Under the pieces are notes generated by a model that had not been told where the DNA came from, made no database searches, and saw only the letters and a list, made by a program, of their open reading frames with translations. Positions 24,201-38,400 of a DNA stretch of 64,000 nucleotides are shown here, piece after piece. The DNA comes from Setoptus koraiensis (Eukaryota > Arthropoda). The stretch is taken from NCBI GenBank assembly GCA_048013815.1, contig CM106586.1, positions 18,352,001 to 18,416,000 on the forward strand, read 5' to 3'. The position numbers and the translations under genes are program-made. Position 1 is the stretch's first letter; each line of letters opens with the position of its first letter.

Positions 24201-24611
24201 CAAACAAGTGTAATTGCCCGAGTCGTTTGCTTGAACTTGATCAATGACTAAATGCGACTTTCGTTGCTGTATCAAGGTGAAATAATTATCACTTCCGGTC
24301 AGTGGCTGTTGCTGTTGGTGTAAATTTTCAAAGTTTTGTTTCAATTTTTGGCTGCTGCTGCTGCTGCCAGACAGTTGAGCTGAAGTGGCGCTCGCGTATT
24401 TTTTGTTGGGGCTCATTCTGTCGTCAACGGTTATGAAGGGTCCAAAGCGGGGCACTTGCTGTCCTTGTTGCTGTTGGGGATAATTGTGATTTGTGTGGCG
24501 CGTCGCTGTGTCAGTGTCGCTCGAAGCAGTGGCACTGGAAGCGAGCTCATTTCTATTATTGTTTCTGTTATATCTCTTTGGGCGTTTGCTGAACATGTCC
24601 AAGTGGACAAC
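24201..24611 (-). CDS. dpr exon 4: second half of Ig2 with a large insertion
   Basis: 137 codons after TTTTAG, starting VVHLDMF and ending SHLVIDQVQANDSGNYTCL before GTGAGT. Usual dpr proteins have roughly 45 residues between the Ig2 Trp and its second Cys, against about 140 here. The extra residues are rich in N, Q, S and T. Confidence 0.85.
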
Positions 24612-27600
24612 CTAAAATTGTATGTGTACAAATAGGGACAAATTAGATAAACAATAACCAATTATTATATAATCATCATGCGGCGCAAACGTACGTAATG
24701 GCACAGTGTGCGCCACGGCCACATTGCGACATTGCGACATTGCTACGGCCTGTTCATTATTGGCGATTATGTTATTATTTGCCGCCGCCGCCACCAGGTA
24801 AGAGGATAAAGATTGGCAAGGGGGGCCCACACAATGCAGCCCAGAGGAGTTTGCATTGTGTGCTGGCTGTACTCACTTGGTTATTTTTGTACCAGTAAAT
24901 GTAGTCGGGTTGGTCGGGCGCAAACACGGTGCAAGTGAGATTAAGTTTGTCGTTTAGGCGCAAATAAATAGGCGTAGAAGAGTTGTCGCCTATTTGTGAC
25001 CGGGCCTCAACTACATTTAAATAAATAAGGCGACTTATTTTGGGCTCCAGCGATGACACTTGGCACTCGTACAAACCTAAGCGGGCGATGTCGCACAACC
25101 ATGTCGCACGATGATGTCGCACGATGATGTCGCACGATGATGTCGCACAGATCAACATCATCGCCGTCAGAAAGATCGGATAGTCTGGATTAGCTTGGTG
25201 GGGCCCAGATGAGAGTGATAGCGTAACGAGCTTGGGCGGTCCCCGCGGCGGGGGCCATGTGCAAATTGTCACCGTTATGCGTTATGCGTTATGCGAAAAC
25301 GACAACGACAACGTTCAATTTCGGGCACCGGCCAGCTAATTACCTGTGTCGCCCTCTTGCGGGTTCCTTATTATCAGTGTCCAATCTAGCAGATCGTGTT
25401 GATTTAAAACGGGCTCAAATTTTCCGTCATCTCCAAAGGCCTGCTTATCTATACTCAATATGGATGAATCACTTTTTCTAATCCATGATACCTGTATCCA
25501 TGTAACCATAACAACAACCAAAAACGGATAACACAACGAAATAAACCAATTAATATTTATTTATTTACAGACAGATTGTCATTATTTTGGGGCCCAAATA
25601 GAGGGCGCTTGTCAGTGGCTCGTTTGTTTGTTTGTTTGCTCTTTGCTCTTTGCTGTCTGACAAGTTGTGAGGGCGATAATAAACTGCGCTCGCTGTACAA
25701 GATCAAGATTAGTCTCTTTATTACTCTCTGTTGACTGCGCCAAACAAATGGCCCATTTATTATCTGGTTCCAGCCGACTTACGAGAGAGCAGTGCTCGAC
25801 ATCGCAGATCGACACTCACTGCTATTGAATTACCCTTCTAGTCTGACTCAGAATTTCTGAGGCCAGAACAGGATAAATCGAGCAAGAAACGGCGTAGATT
25901 CGCAATTCGCGTGCTCATTGTTCACGCGCATTTCTCGTCGTTGTTCCAGGTTTCAGTCGACAGGATGAACAAATTTGCGCCAACAGTTTTCGAAGCAAAA
26001 GTTGAGCTTAGAATAACATCGATTTTCATATCTGCCTGTCATACTACAATTTGGAGTCAAGATCCAAAGTTTTTTGCCCTTGTCACCGTGCAAACGGTGC
26101 AAAGGGAAATTGCGCCCATGAATCGATCGGTAAACCGCGAGACTCTCGCAGCGACAGGCTCAAACAGAAGAGGCGCTAAACAGTTCATTTAGTATGCTAT
26201 CGGCGCCGCTAAAACATTTCATTTCATTTTTTTTTTTTCAACATTTTCAGACCGCAATGATTCGCAAGCTCATCGAATTCGCGAGACGGATCAGTTGAAT
26301 CACTCGACGCAATTTGCATTGGATCTGCAAGGAAAAACTGATGAATCGCGCAGATATTGGTGCTAAATAAATGAACCGAGATGAACAATCCAGTCTCATT
26401 CGGGCAGCCAGTGGAAGGGTGTCTGGTCCACCGATTCCGTGGCTTACCGCCGTTTTCTTGCCAGCTCTCACCTATAAACAAGCGGCCATCAGTCATGGGG
26501 GAATCAACAAAACTGGCTCATCCCGAACTATCTCAAGTTCAATTTTTTCGTCATATTCGATCGATTTGATCCCAGCGACTAATTCGTGCTGATCTGATAT
26601 CGTGCTGGTCTGATATCGGCCCACCGGGGCTCGCTCGGATAAAACTAATATTTGGCTGTGCCGATTGACTCTTAGGTCGCCTCCAGCGGCCAGTTCACCT
26701 TGCAAAATTTTTTCGTTTAATTTTTTCGTTTTATTTTTTCGTTTTATTTTTTCATACAGTTTTTGCGTTTAGTTTTTTCGAGGCCAGAAATCTATCGACA
26801 GCGAACTTGTCATTGCGATATCTGGCCAGAAATCGCCTCAGAGCCTCAGAGCCTCTGAGCCAGAGGGTTGGTGGAAAAATTATTATTCCAATAATGCTAA
26901 ATTAAGTGCCATTTTTCACACCGATTGTGGGCCCACTTGATCAGAGAACCCCAACAAGTCTTGCCAACAAGAGGCGGGCACAAGTTCAATGAACTGCAAC
27001 TAGGACGAGGTTGTCGTCAATCACCGGCCCACAAGCCAGGAAATGGGTGCGTTTCGCCGGGGTTGAAAATAATGAATTCAAAATTTGCACTTTCCAATTA
27101 TTGGTCTATTGCCTAATAGCACCGTATTTTAGGCGGCGTAAGGTGTGTGTAATCGAAACCTTGTGAAGTTCAAATTGATGCTTCGAGCTGACACGTCAGA
27201 CGAAGTGTCGAGCAGAACATGGGGTCAATCAATCGGTGAGCACACATGAACGACTCAAGTTCACTGATCGGAAATCAAATATATTTCTGGTCACAGAAGC
27301 ACGCTAAATTAACAACTCGAAGCCGGAGCTTTACAACGCGGGGCGCGACAGTAAATCACGGTGACTCACTTAAGGCGATCATTCATTCGGTCACCAAATA
27401 ACCCGGTAAACTAACCAGGTAAACCAGCCAAACTCGACGACGTCCACGAAAACGGCGACGACATACAACTGAGAGTTGGGCGAAAAACAAGTGACGCAGT
27501 TTGTGGCATTATTGTCATTTGTTGTTGTTATCCGGCTATTACCAGTGTCGCTGTTGTCGCTACAACTGCCATTGGCGCACCAAATTACAAATTACAGATA

Positions 27601-30600
27601 GACAGGTGAGAGATTGCATCTATACAAGTTGCGTTGCATTTGTTAGGCAATATGTGTCCATGCAGAGACACAAGATAAATTGTTGGGGCCCGCTGCCGGC
27701 TGGCATACATGGCCATGCTATATCTCTTGCCGGCCAGCCAGCCGGGCCGGCTAACCCGCTGTAGGCTGCGGCCGCGCACCCAAGTGAAGCAATTATTTTA
27801 TTGGCAAGCCAACATTGGGTCGTCGTCTCTTGAAATGGTCGCTTTATCTACTGTCGCTGGTCGCGATTGTCGCTAGGCTCACTTGTCGCTGGTCGCGATT
27901 GTCGCTAGGCTCACTTGTCGCTAGCAGCTTGTGCGTGCTCTATAACTGATGCCAAAGTGTTGTTGTTGTCGCCGGGGCGCTGTTATATTCTCACTAGCGA
28001 CTATTTGTATTCATATACGCACTGACATGTACGAACTGATACTATTGCGTCACTTTCACTCGTGTACTAACGCTCTGACAATTCAACGTACAGGTAGTTT
28101 AGCGTTGAGACAAATAAGACAAACGATGCTGTCTGTCCGTCTGTCTGTCTGCCTGTTTGTTTGTCTACTAAGTTACGCAATATGTGTTTATCTGCTGCAA
28201 CTCTTGTTACTATTTTTGCTCTGCTGCTGCTGCTGTTGTCGTTGTTGCTGTCGTTGTTGTTGTCGGTGTTGTTGCCGCTGTTGTTGTTGCTGTTGTTGTT
28301 GCTGTTGTTGTTGCTGCCTCTATCATAATGCATCCACCAGCAAAAACTATGAATACACCAACAGGCCAAGTGGCAATCTGATTGCGCACTACATAATACG
28401 CGTACATAATAAGTTGCACGTTATAAGTTGTTGCCGGCGCTGTTATCTAACAATTTGACGCTTGCAACGGTGTAACGGAACTGGCCCCCCAGCAAACTTA
28501 ACTTAACCTCAGTCGGCAAGGTGGGGGCGCCACTTTGGCGCTTTCTCATTCATGGCGCATGAATCAGCGGCGCTCACTTGTTAGTCGCTACACTGATTGT
28601 ACGTGCTGGCGGTGGCTTATTGCGTGGCGTGGCCTGGCGTATTGTTAGGGGGCCGACTCGCACCACTTGATTAGGTGCGCCACTGGGGCCCGTTGAGTCG
28701 GCCGGCCTCAGCCGGCCTCAGGCTGCTGACTCAAGAAAACAAGTGGCCCCCTAATAAGCAACGGCAAGCAGCGGTGTGGTCATCTGCTGATTAGCATTAG
28801 TGGTGATGGGTCACACAATCAGAGTGTCAGATGAGCCAGCCAGACAGCGCCACAATCTGATACAAACAGCGGGATAAGTTTGCATTGATTGCACTCGAGC
28901 ACGACCAGTGGCCATTATTCACTGCTATTGCCAGTTTAGCAAAACCCTGGCATCGTCGCGGGCCGGATCGTGGCTTCGATCGCGGGCTGGATCGCGGGCT
29001 GGATCGTGGCTCGGATCGTGGGGCCCGTTCACGGCGGCCCAACGCACCACGGGCCGCAAGATGGATGATACGAGCATAGATGTACGACTATTGGCCTTGG
29101 TATTGGATGTAGGCGAGCAAAATGGTGAAAAATAGAGTCGTGTAAGTGGATAAAGGAATGTCGTAATGGAACAAGCTCGCAGCGCTGGTGGCTCGGCCGA
29201 CCGATACCAACTCGGTGCCACCGACGCTCGCTCTGAGTCTCGGCTGTGCGGGGGCCCGCCGACAGTGCGCCGATACCGTCAATGGCAACTGAAGCCGGCG
29301 CAATACAATCCCTATACAATAGATCAAACAAAATACAATCGAGAGATATGATCTGTTGTCTTGTTTCTTTGTTGTTGTTGTTGCTGTTGCTCATATATGC
29401 TGGCTCCGTTGGCGGGCGCGATGCTCGCGCGTATACGGCGCAGTGCCATCGCACAGTTATTGGGAGATGGGGCCCGTTCCTCGCCCCCGAATATCGCCTC
29501 CGAATATCGCCCCCGAATATCGTCTCCGAATATCGTCTCTGGCGGCCAGAGTCTGGGCCCGTCTCGTCGCTGCGAGGGACGCTCGCTCAGTAACAAGCGC
29601 AATAATGATGATGATAAGTATTTTGCACGGGCAGTGCCCTTATCGCGCTCTCTTTATCTAGCCACCGATGAGAGTATCATTGATCCGCTGTTCTGGAACA
29701 GCAAACCAAGTGAGCGCCGCTGCCAGCACGTTCAGCCAGCACGTTCAGCACGCATCACGTGCAAACGGGCTGCGCGCGCCACAATGAAATGTGACACTTT
29801 GCCTGATCCGGCGCTCCATCGATAGCCAAGTGCTCGCACGATAATAACAATGACGATCTATCTATTTCATAGTTATGCAATGACCAAACAATCTAGCTAT
29901 TTATTTATATCATTGTTGCGTGGGTTCGCTAGGGTACTCGTTGAGGTACTCACACTGACACCCATACTGGCGCTACGAGTCTCGTGGCAGCACTAACAAG
30001 TAAGTAAGTGGCAAGCTTGTATACTTGTATTGTAAATGTAAATATTTTAGTGTGATTACCATTGCCGTCGCTATTGTTAGTGCCGTAACAAGGTGTCACT
30101 GGAGCGCACCGACCAACTGCATTACGGGCCCCAACTCGCCCTCTCGGATATACATATACATTCATCTCTGTGTGTATATAAACAGCCAGCTTTATATAAA
30201 CATCACAATGACAATTGTCGGTGTGAGCGACCGATATTGAGCACGAGCTGAAAGTTGCACGCGTTGCGCCGCCCGCCACCCACCGAAATGAAACGAAATG
30301 AACACATTTCTCTCTTTCTGGCACCCCATTTTCTTGCTCACAATATAACGGCGCGCGACATATACGCCAGAGAAAATATCTGTATCAGCCGACGCTGCTC
30401 TACTACCACTGCCAGTCTAGTCTGCCAGTCACAATCCGACACAGGCCGACACCGCCACTGGGCCCCATACAATGCATACTCGCTGTCAAAAAAGAGAGAG
30501 ATTGATAGATTTGCATATTGCTGGGCGCGTTTTAAGCCCGAGATTAGGACCTGTCCCGTAAACGAGTTGCACCGCTCATTCAAGGCTTGCGGGCCCCAAT

Positions 30601-33600
30601 TACTACATATCTCAACCTGATGTCGGTGCACGCCTGGCAGTTAGTTTATTGATGGGGTATCAAAACAAACAGTCTGCGCGTCACGAACACATCATATGAG
30701 TAACCTGAAACTTTCACCTGCCCGATTCTCTCCATATCTGCAGCATACGCGTCATCCATTTTCAAATACTTCAAAATCCCAACATTTGTCGCTAAGAGCT
30801 CATCTATGAATCACTTTGCATTCTTTATTGCTGTTTTTCCCTTTGAACGCTCTCTCTCTCTATCTCTCTCATTTGCAGTGTCCGATATTTCCAGAAATTG
30901 TCAGAAATTTTCCTCGCAAAATCACCTCGGCAGAACTGCCCGAATTCGGGCCCCTGCGATGCCAGTGAATAGGTGCTCATTTGCAGGCCCACAACACCGG
31001 TGCTGATTTGCGGGAAATGTTTGCATTTCAGTTGAGGTGATTTGCCTTTTTTCAGTGTTTTCTCGTTTTTTCCAGTGGGCTTTTTTTCACCAAAAACTAT
31101 CATGTTTTTTCAGTGCGATTGCCACGCTGAGGGCTGCTCTACAATGATCTCTTAAACAACACTCTCAAGACGCCACTCGAGCGCGTTCGCAGACACTCGA
31201 ATCTTTTTCGTTTCGCTCAGTGTAAAGTTGCAGTGTATGTGACGCCTAACATGGCTGAATTCTCACCTGGAAATCACACCGTTGCAACGTTTTTGTTTCT
31301 CTGTTTTGTCACTGGTCGCGTGACTTATGAATCATTCAGTGATTAATCGACGAAAATCACGAGATTCGGTGAAAATTGTCCAATTATGATCTGCTTGAAT
31401 GCGAGGTTTCGATTTTCGAGCGGCACAAAAAGAATAGCTGCCTGTATCGAGATTTTCGCCGCGCAAATTCGGGCAAATTTCAATTTCACGGGGTGCGCCT
31501 CGGGCAGTGTTGCCCAGTGCCAATTTCGGTGTGGCTGTTGTCGCTGAGACACAACGCGTACTACGTTGAACGTAGTCTAAAATCGATTGATAATTGCTTA
31601 TTAAATAAGGACCAATCTTCAACCGTAGCTAACTATAGTTTGGTGTATAGTAGGCTGTTTTTGCAGGAAATCTGGGGGCCGGCACGTAACGTAATAGCCG
31701 AAATTGATTAGTCAGGCGTTCCGAAAAATGCTCATTTAGCCAGGGCAGGCACCATTTGGGCATTGTCATTTTAGCCGCCAGGGAATGGCACCATTTGGCA
31801 AGTAAGATGGATCACGAACACAGTGTTTGTGTCGCGGATGAATATTGATTTGATTTCCAGGGAATTTTGAGCGTTGTTTGGGGGAAAAGGGTTGCATTTT
31901 GGTGCACAACATTATGCCGCAACGCACACAATTGGCGCAACTTTTATCCGCATCAACTTGATTAGCAAAACACACACACACACACACACACACTAAACAA
32001 GCACAACAATGGCCTATTTATCTGGGTCACACAACTACTGTGTGATAAGCCCGTTAATTTAGAGCCCAATCTCTCATTGTGTCTTAATTAGTGATTGGAC
32101 GAACGGAGCCGCTATAATATAACAACTGGCTGGCCCCAGTTGTTTCCTTTCGCCCTGGCGAGCCAGATCAATTGAACCAAATCACTGGCTACACGACACC
32201 TTCATCTCGCTGTGTCGCGCTGTGTCGCGCGCTGTTGTCAGTTGTTTGGGCAAATAACGGTTTGCACAAACCGTTATTGTTGCTGTTGCGCAAGTCGGCC
32301 AATATATCATTGTGGCAATCGAGTGACGGGGCAAGCACCGAAAGTGAAATAAAACAGCGCACGTTGGGGGCCAATTCGTACCTTGGTGGGGCCCACTAAT
32401 CAAGCTTCATCATGTACAAATAAACTAATTGCTGTTGGAGCAAACTGCGCAACACCGTCCAACGTAAAACACACAATTTAGCCAGCACGAAAACTGGCTG
32501 CACGATGATACTGAGCTTCACTCGAGAGTCTCGGCTTGAGACTCGCACAAGAGTCTTGCCAAGAGGCACAAACTCCTGCGCGGGCATACCTTTTTTATCC
32601 TCTTCTATATCGGTTGAATGTTAAATGACTTGTTAATTGAATCAGCGTCGCCAAGCAAAAGGGGCCCCGACTGATTGAGCGTTTCGGGCTCGCAACAAGA
32701 CAACAAAATAACCATTTAGCAAGCCAGCGAGCCAGCACCGACACCGGCGAGCATTACGAGACAAATGGCCGGTCAGTTGTTGTATTATGGTCGCAGCGAC
32801 CTCTTTACTGTCTCGGCAATGTTGCAGCACGGCCACTGCCACAAGCCCGATGGCATGCTGAAACAATAAAATGCACCAAACAAGCCGAATGACAAATAAA
32901 ACTACTCCGCTCTGTTGGCCGCTCTATTACGTAACAATCAACAGAGTTTAATATTATCATTTCGTGTATTGCAACAGCAGCTAGGGGCTGTGTGACAACA
33001 AGCAACAACTCACTTCTATTGCTCGCTTGACAATGGCGAAATAGAATCAAAAAACTAAGTTATGTTGTGCCCTGACGGATGGATTGTGAGTGAATTTGGA
33101 GAATTTATATTGTGTCAGTTTGGCCAATTGAAACAAACAATGAAATGGTTGTTTCAATTGCACGCCACTTATTGCATTTATAACTGAAAATGAATTGACA
33201 TGAATGAAATTATTGTCTTCATTGGGGCCACTTTAACTGCTGTTTCGCTAACTGCTGTCTCGCTAACTGCTGGCTGACTCGCGAGCACGGCCAGCCGTCC
33301 TTAAGTTGACTGAGTCGCTCGCGAATTACATCATCGTCGTTTGAGCTGACACACCATGGTCGTCGCCTATCAATTAGATCAGTTTACCGGCTAGCCGCTC
33401 ACCTAGCCGGCTAGCCGGTAGATGCAATTGAACTGCCAGAGATAAATTTAGCTCGTTGCAAAGTTGATTCATTGTGGGATGGACAAAACAGACACCAAAT
33501 GGGTGTAATCGATTTAAAAAGACCAGCCAGTTATTTCTGGCTGTCTCGGGCATGGAGTAACTGCCCAAAATAGATACTTTTTTTGGTTGTTTTTTCATTG

Positions 33601-35371
33601 CAAAAGGGGCCCGCAGCTCATCGCAGCAATGCACACGTCTGGCCGACAATTCCATTTGGCGGGGATGCTTTCTCCGGAACTGGCCATAGTGGGCGAAAGT
33701 GAGTTGCATCAGTTTCATCCACAGCAATAACACAATTTGCTGGTGGAAAAACGGCACAGGCTGCAGAGAGTAGATTGAAAGAAATCGCTCGGAATTTTAT
33801 TCGTCTACGTGAGTGACCAGCTTTTGGGCTCCACTGACATTGGAGCGCACGCATACGGACTGCGCGCGGGGCTGCTCCGCGACCGGAAACAATCAAAACA
33901 TTACTGGCGTGATACTGGGCGCGTTGAAGCCAGCGTGACAAGCTCACGTTGAGTGGAATATCTGGAAAATTTGGAAAGTGGCGGTCAGTTTAAATGGATA
34001 TATCCGATGGGATCCATTTATTATGAATTAGTACAAAAAACACACAGTAGCTCTCGTGGCGCGATCATAGTGCCGGTCATGGCGCAGCAATTACGGCTGC
34101 TGTCGTATTACGGCTCGCCCTGTTCGGGTTCGGGGTATCAGTGGTGCAAACTTGAGAGGCGCAATAATAATTCCAGCAGTTAAATGCAGCAGCACTGACC
34201 GCATGCTTAATGACCACAATACTTGGCCTAATATTTGGCCAGAATCGTTGGGAATAATTGTTAGTTCTTTAGTGGCGTAACGAACGTTCTTTTGGCTGGC
34301 TTGCACTGCTCTGTTGGACAGCCAAACAGGCGGACAGGGCCACGGGCCACAGAGAGACACACGAGGCCAAAGAGACAAAATATCTCGCTGGCTAGTACAC
34401 AATAACGGGGTGAATTAGATTGGCTTGAGTTGCAGTTGCAGAGAGCACTTTAAATAGCCACTGGTCGCACTTGATAAATCGGCGTCATTTTGGTTGTTGG
34501 TTGTTGCCGTAACGCTGCCATGATGCCAAAATGAATGCCGGCGAGTGCGTTATTTATTCACACTTTCATTTGGCATCTATGAGTATTATTTAAATGACGT
34601 TTGCATCATTACGAGTCACATGTGTGAGTGCTCGTGTGCGAGACATGATGAATTTTGCTCAAAAAAGCGGAACAGCTCGGGCTCTGTCGCCATCATGTGC
34701 ATCGCCGCGACGGGCTCTTTCGGGGCTCTTTCGGGGCTCTTTGGGGCTCTTTGGGGGCTCCTTCGGGCTCTTTCAGGCGCCTGCGTGGCGTGGCTAGTGC
34801 CTTCGGGCCCCACGATCATGTGATCACAGGCCATGATCGTGGGGCCCCGAAGGCAACTTTGCCCGCAGAATTGATGTCTCTGTTGGGCGAGATTCGCCCA
34901 TTCAATTTATACAATTTGCGGCGAGTTGGCTAGTGACAACGCGCATTGGCGAGCCATAATCGCATGAGTTGTTTAGTTGGCGCTTGTTTGCATTACAACA
35001 CGAGAGCTTGTTTGTATGACAATGACGTTTGTATCACAATGTGGGGGCTTGTTTGCACCACAATATGAGATACACATTGAGCTTGTCCGTTTGTCAGCGT
35101 TGGGGGGGCGCGCCAGAGATCAAATTGATCAAACTGTTTCGTCATGATTATTATTATCATTATTATCAGGCACGGAATGTTCATTGGACAGAGTTGTTGT
35201 TGTTGTTCAAACAAACGCTGCCTTGTTGCCTATTACGCAACGGCCAGCCACCAATTAGGGCGTGTGTACAACGAATTTCGCTATTGCTATTTGTTGTTTG
35301 AGTTATTAGTTGAGTGTGCGTTATGCAATCACGATGCGATGCAACAGCCACCACAGCAACAACAACAACAA

Positions 35372-35438
<67 letters not shown>

Positions 35439-38400
35439 AACAACAACAACAGCAACATCAGCAACAACAACATCAGCAACAACAACATCAGCAACGACAA
35501 CAACAACAACGATGATGATGTAGCGACGTGCATAGAGAGACATGTCGCAACTGAGCGTGTATGGGGCGCCGTTTGTATAATAATTTCTCTTGTTGTATAA
35601 TAGATATGGCTGGCTATGCAACCAGCACCATTAGTGATAATGATTGTATTTAGGCCTGATATATCGCCCGGCCAGCAACACGGTCGCTACATAGTGTGTC
35701 TCGCGGTGCGTCTCGCGGTGTGTCTCGCGGTGTGTCTCGCGGTGTGTCCGGCGCGGCCACAGTTGCCATTTTGCGACACAACGAGCCGAGACAAGTTGAC
35801 CGCTTGACAGCCAGCCAGCTCATCAGCTGTTGTCTTGCCATGAAAGTCTTGCCATGAGAATCTTGCCATGAGAATCTTGCCATGAAAAGATGGAAAGATG
35901 GCGAGATGACAGCGACGAGCGAGATAGCAAATGAATTATATGACTTGGCCAAGTTGCCAGCATACAAGTGCGTTTGCTTGCGGCTTTGCTGCCAGTGCTG
36001 TCCAGTCGGCTCGTCATAATGTATTTGTGTATGAAGATTTATGGTGATTTATGGTGATGATTGGCCAAACTTTGGCCAGCGCATCGTGGCCGGCGCTAAT
36101 AATATATGGCAAGCGCCGACGATGTTGTTGTTGCTGTTGTTGTTCGGTGCCACGGTGCAACCAGTGCTGTGTGTAGACCTGGCCAGTGTAAGTGTATCAA
36201 TCATTGTTGCGGGTTGCCATTCAAGTTGCATGCCAGTTGCATCATTGTGCATCACTGGCACAGTGGCCACGACAACTTATTAGCCGTCATCAGCTAATAA
36301 GTCGCAAATCACTAAGAGCTGACCAGCAAAAGTGCAGCTAAATAACCGGAAATTATGGTGCCCGCGCCAGTTAGACAGGCGAATATTGTCTCAGTATTTT
36401 CTCGGCGTTTTCTCAGCGTTTTCTCAGCGTTTTCCTCAGTCAGCGCTCGTTCGGCATGCGGCCGCCAAATGTAATCCCGCCGGAAACAGCTAAACGCGAG
36501 GGGCCCAAGCTGCCAGTTGCAACCACGGCGAGGCCCCTCGTGTGGCATCCATCATGATTTGCATTGGCCACTGACCAGTGGCTCTTTGTGTTGGTTGTGG
36601 TTGGTTTCTTTGGTGCCATTTTCAACTCATTGCGCACAAATCTAATCACGCCAGCGCGGCCTGACTGGCAAGGCAACAACAAAAAACTGACCAGAAAAAT
36701 GATTCAGCTCGGCCTCAGAAATGACCAGCACAGGCCGAAAGAGAGAGAAAGCAGCGCGAAATAATGGGCGCAAAACCGAGCTGGACGGCCCCGAGAATGT
36801 CGAGTCGAGACGGCTCAAGTTGTAAATAATCGCCGGGCAAGATTGAGAATCTCAATCTGAGACGTTGTCTCCTTGGCAACTTGAGCCAACTGCCATCCAT
36901 CTCGAGCGGGCCGCTCAATAATGAGGCGCTCGCAAGTCGCCCACGCAAGATATTCGGCCAAGTTGCTGGTCGCGAGTTGCGGCGCAGCAACTCGCGTGTA
37001 ACAACATCGAGGCAAGTCCATTCAATATCCGCAATGTTGAAAATTCATATTTTGTTGGTGGCTCGCTGGCTGGCCCCCGAGCCGAGCGGCGCGTCAGCAA
37101 TTACGTTAACTATGCGCGCAACTTTGGTTGTGCCGCATAGTTAACGCCGCTCCCGAGATGACGAGCCCATGATAGATGAGATGGGGCCAGTTTCGAGCGG
37201 CCGATCTCATCTTGGGATTGGGGGCCCAATTTTTCGCTCGTTGGCCTTGAACTTTTCAATGCGAAATTTGTGTGTGTGTGTGTGTGTGTGCTGTCGTCGG
37301 ACCATTGTCGCTGACCATTCAATTAGATGCTGTTTCCATTAATGCGATCACTGGTGGTTGTCATCATCACTTATGTATCGACATGGCCATACAATGAATT
37401 CATTAGTGGCGACAATTTGAATTCGCCCGCCTGCTGCTCGCTGGTATAAAACCAACTCTTATAGATGAGAGCTGGTTTTATACCAACTCTGATGCAAACC
37501 GACTGGCAGCCGACAAACAAGGCCGACTCTAACTAATAATACTCACTGTAATCACAAGCCGATATTTGTCGACTTCATATTCATTGCATGTCGGCGAGCG
37601 AGCAAGCGAGCCAGTGTGCAAGTAATCACGTTATTGGATTGAGCGAATGAGACAGTTACGTCATTTGTTATCTATTGTCCTGTCAAATTGAGCGAGCGGC
37701 CAGACCGACTAACAGTTTGCAGCCGGCAACTGTGCGCTCGTTTTGCCGGCAGTTTAATTGAATTATCTTAAAAAAGAGACGGCGCAAACGGCGCAAACGT
37801 CCCCAGTTGTCGCATGATAGTTTGTCGAGATATTATCTAGATTAGTGCACAATGGGCGCCGATCAATGTTGCATCCGAGGCGCCCCACTGGCGTTATCTT
37901 GCAAAATCTGCATTCTCCCCATTCAACATTCTGTTGTTGCTCTCGATTGAAGATTCTGTAGTTGCTCTCTATTGAAGATTCTGTCGTTGCTCTCTCGTGA
38001 TCCTATTACGGTGTTACTGTTGATCAGTTGATTCTTGTTTGCGTTTGCCAAATCCAGCCAATACTTGCCAGACTTTACAAGCTGCGCTCACGAAGTCAGA
38101 TCAGCCGACTGTGACCAGGTGATGGCGGCCTGATGTATGGCAATTGATGGCACAAGAATGCCGATCGCGCACGAAAACTGTTCTCGCAGAACATGCCTCA
38201 AAAGTTTTGAGTCAAAACGTTTTCTCTGTTCGAGTCTCTCTCTCTCTTGCGAACAGATTAAACGAAAATTGTCAAACGAAACGTCTCGCCAGCAGCACAC
38301 TGAGACAACAGGCAGAATAAATCAAGTGTTGGCTCTATGTGTTTAATTGGCGCTATTTGTAACGCTGTCAGTTTGGCATTGTCGTCGTGTAGTTGTTTTC

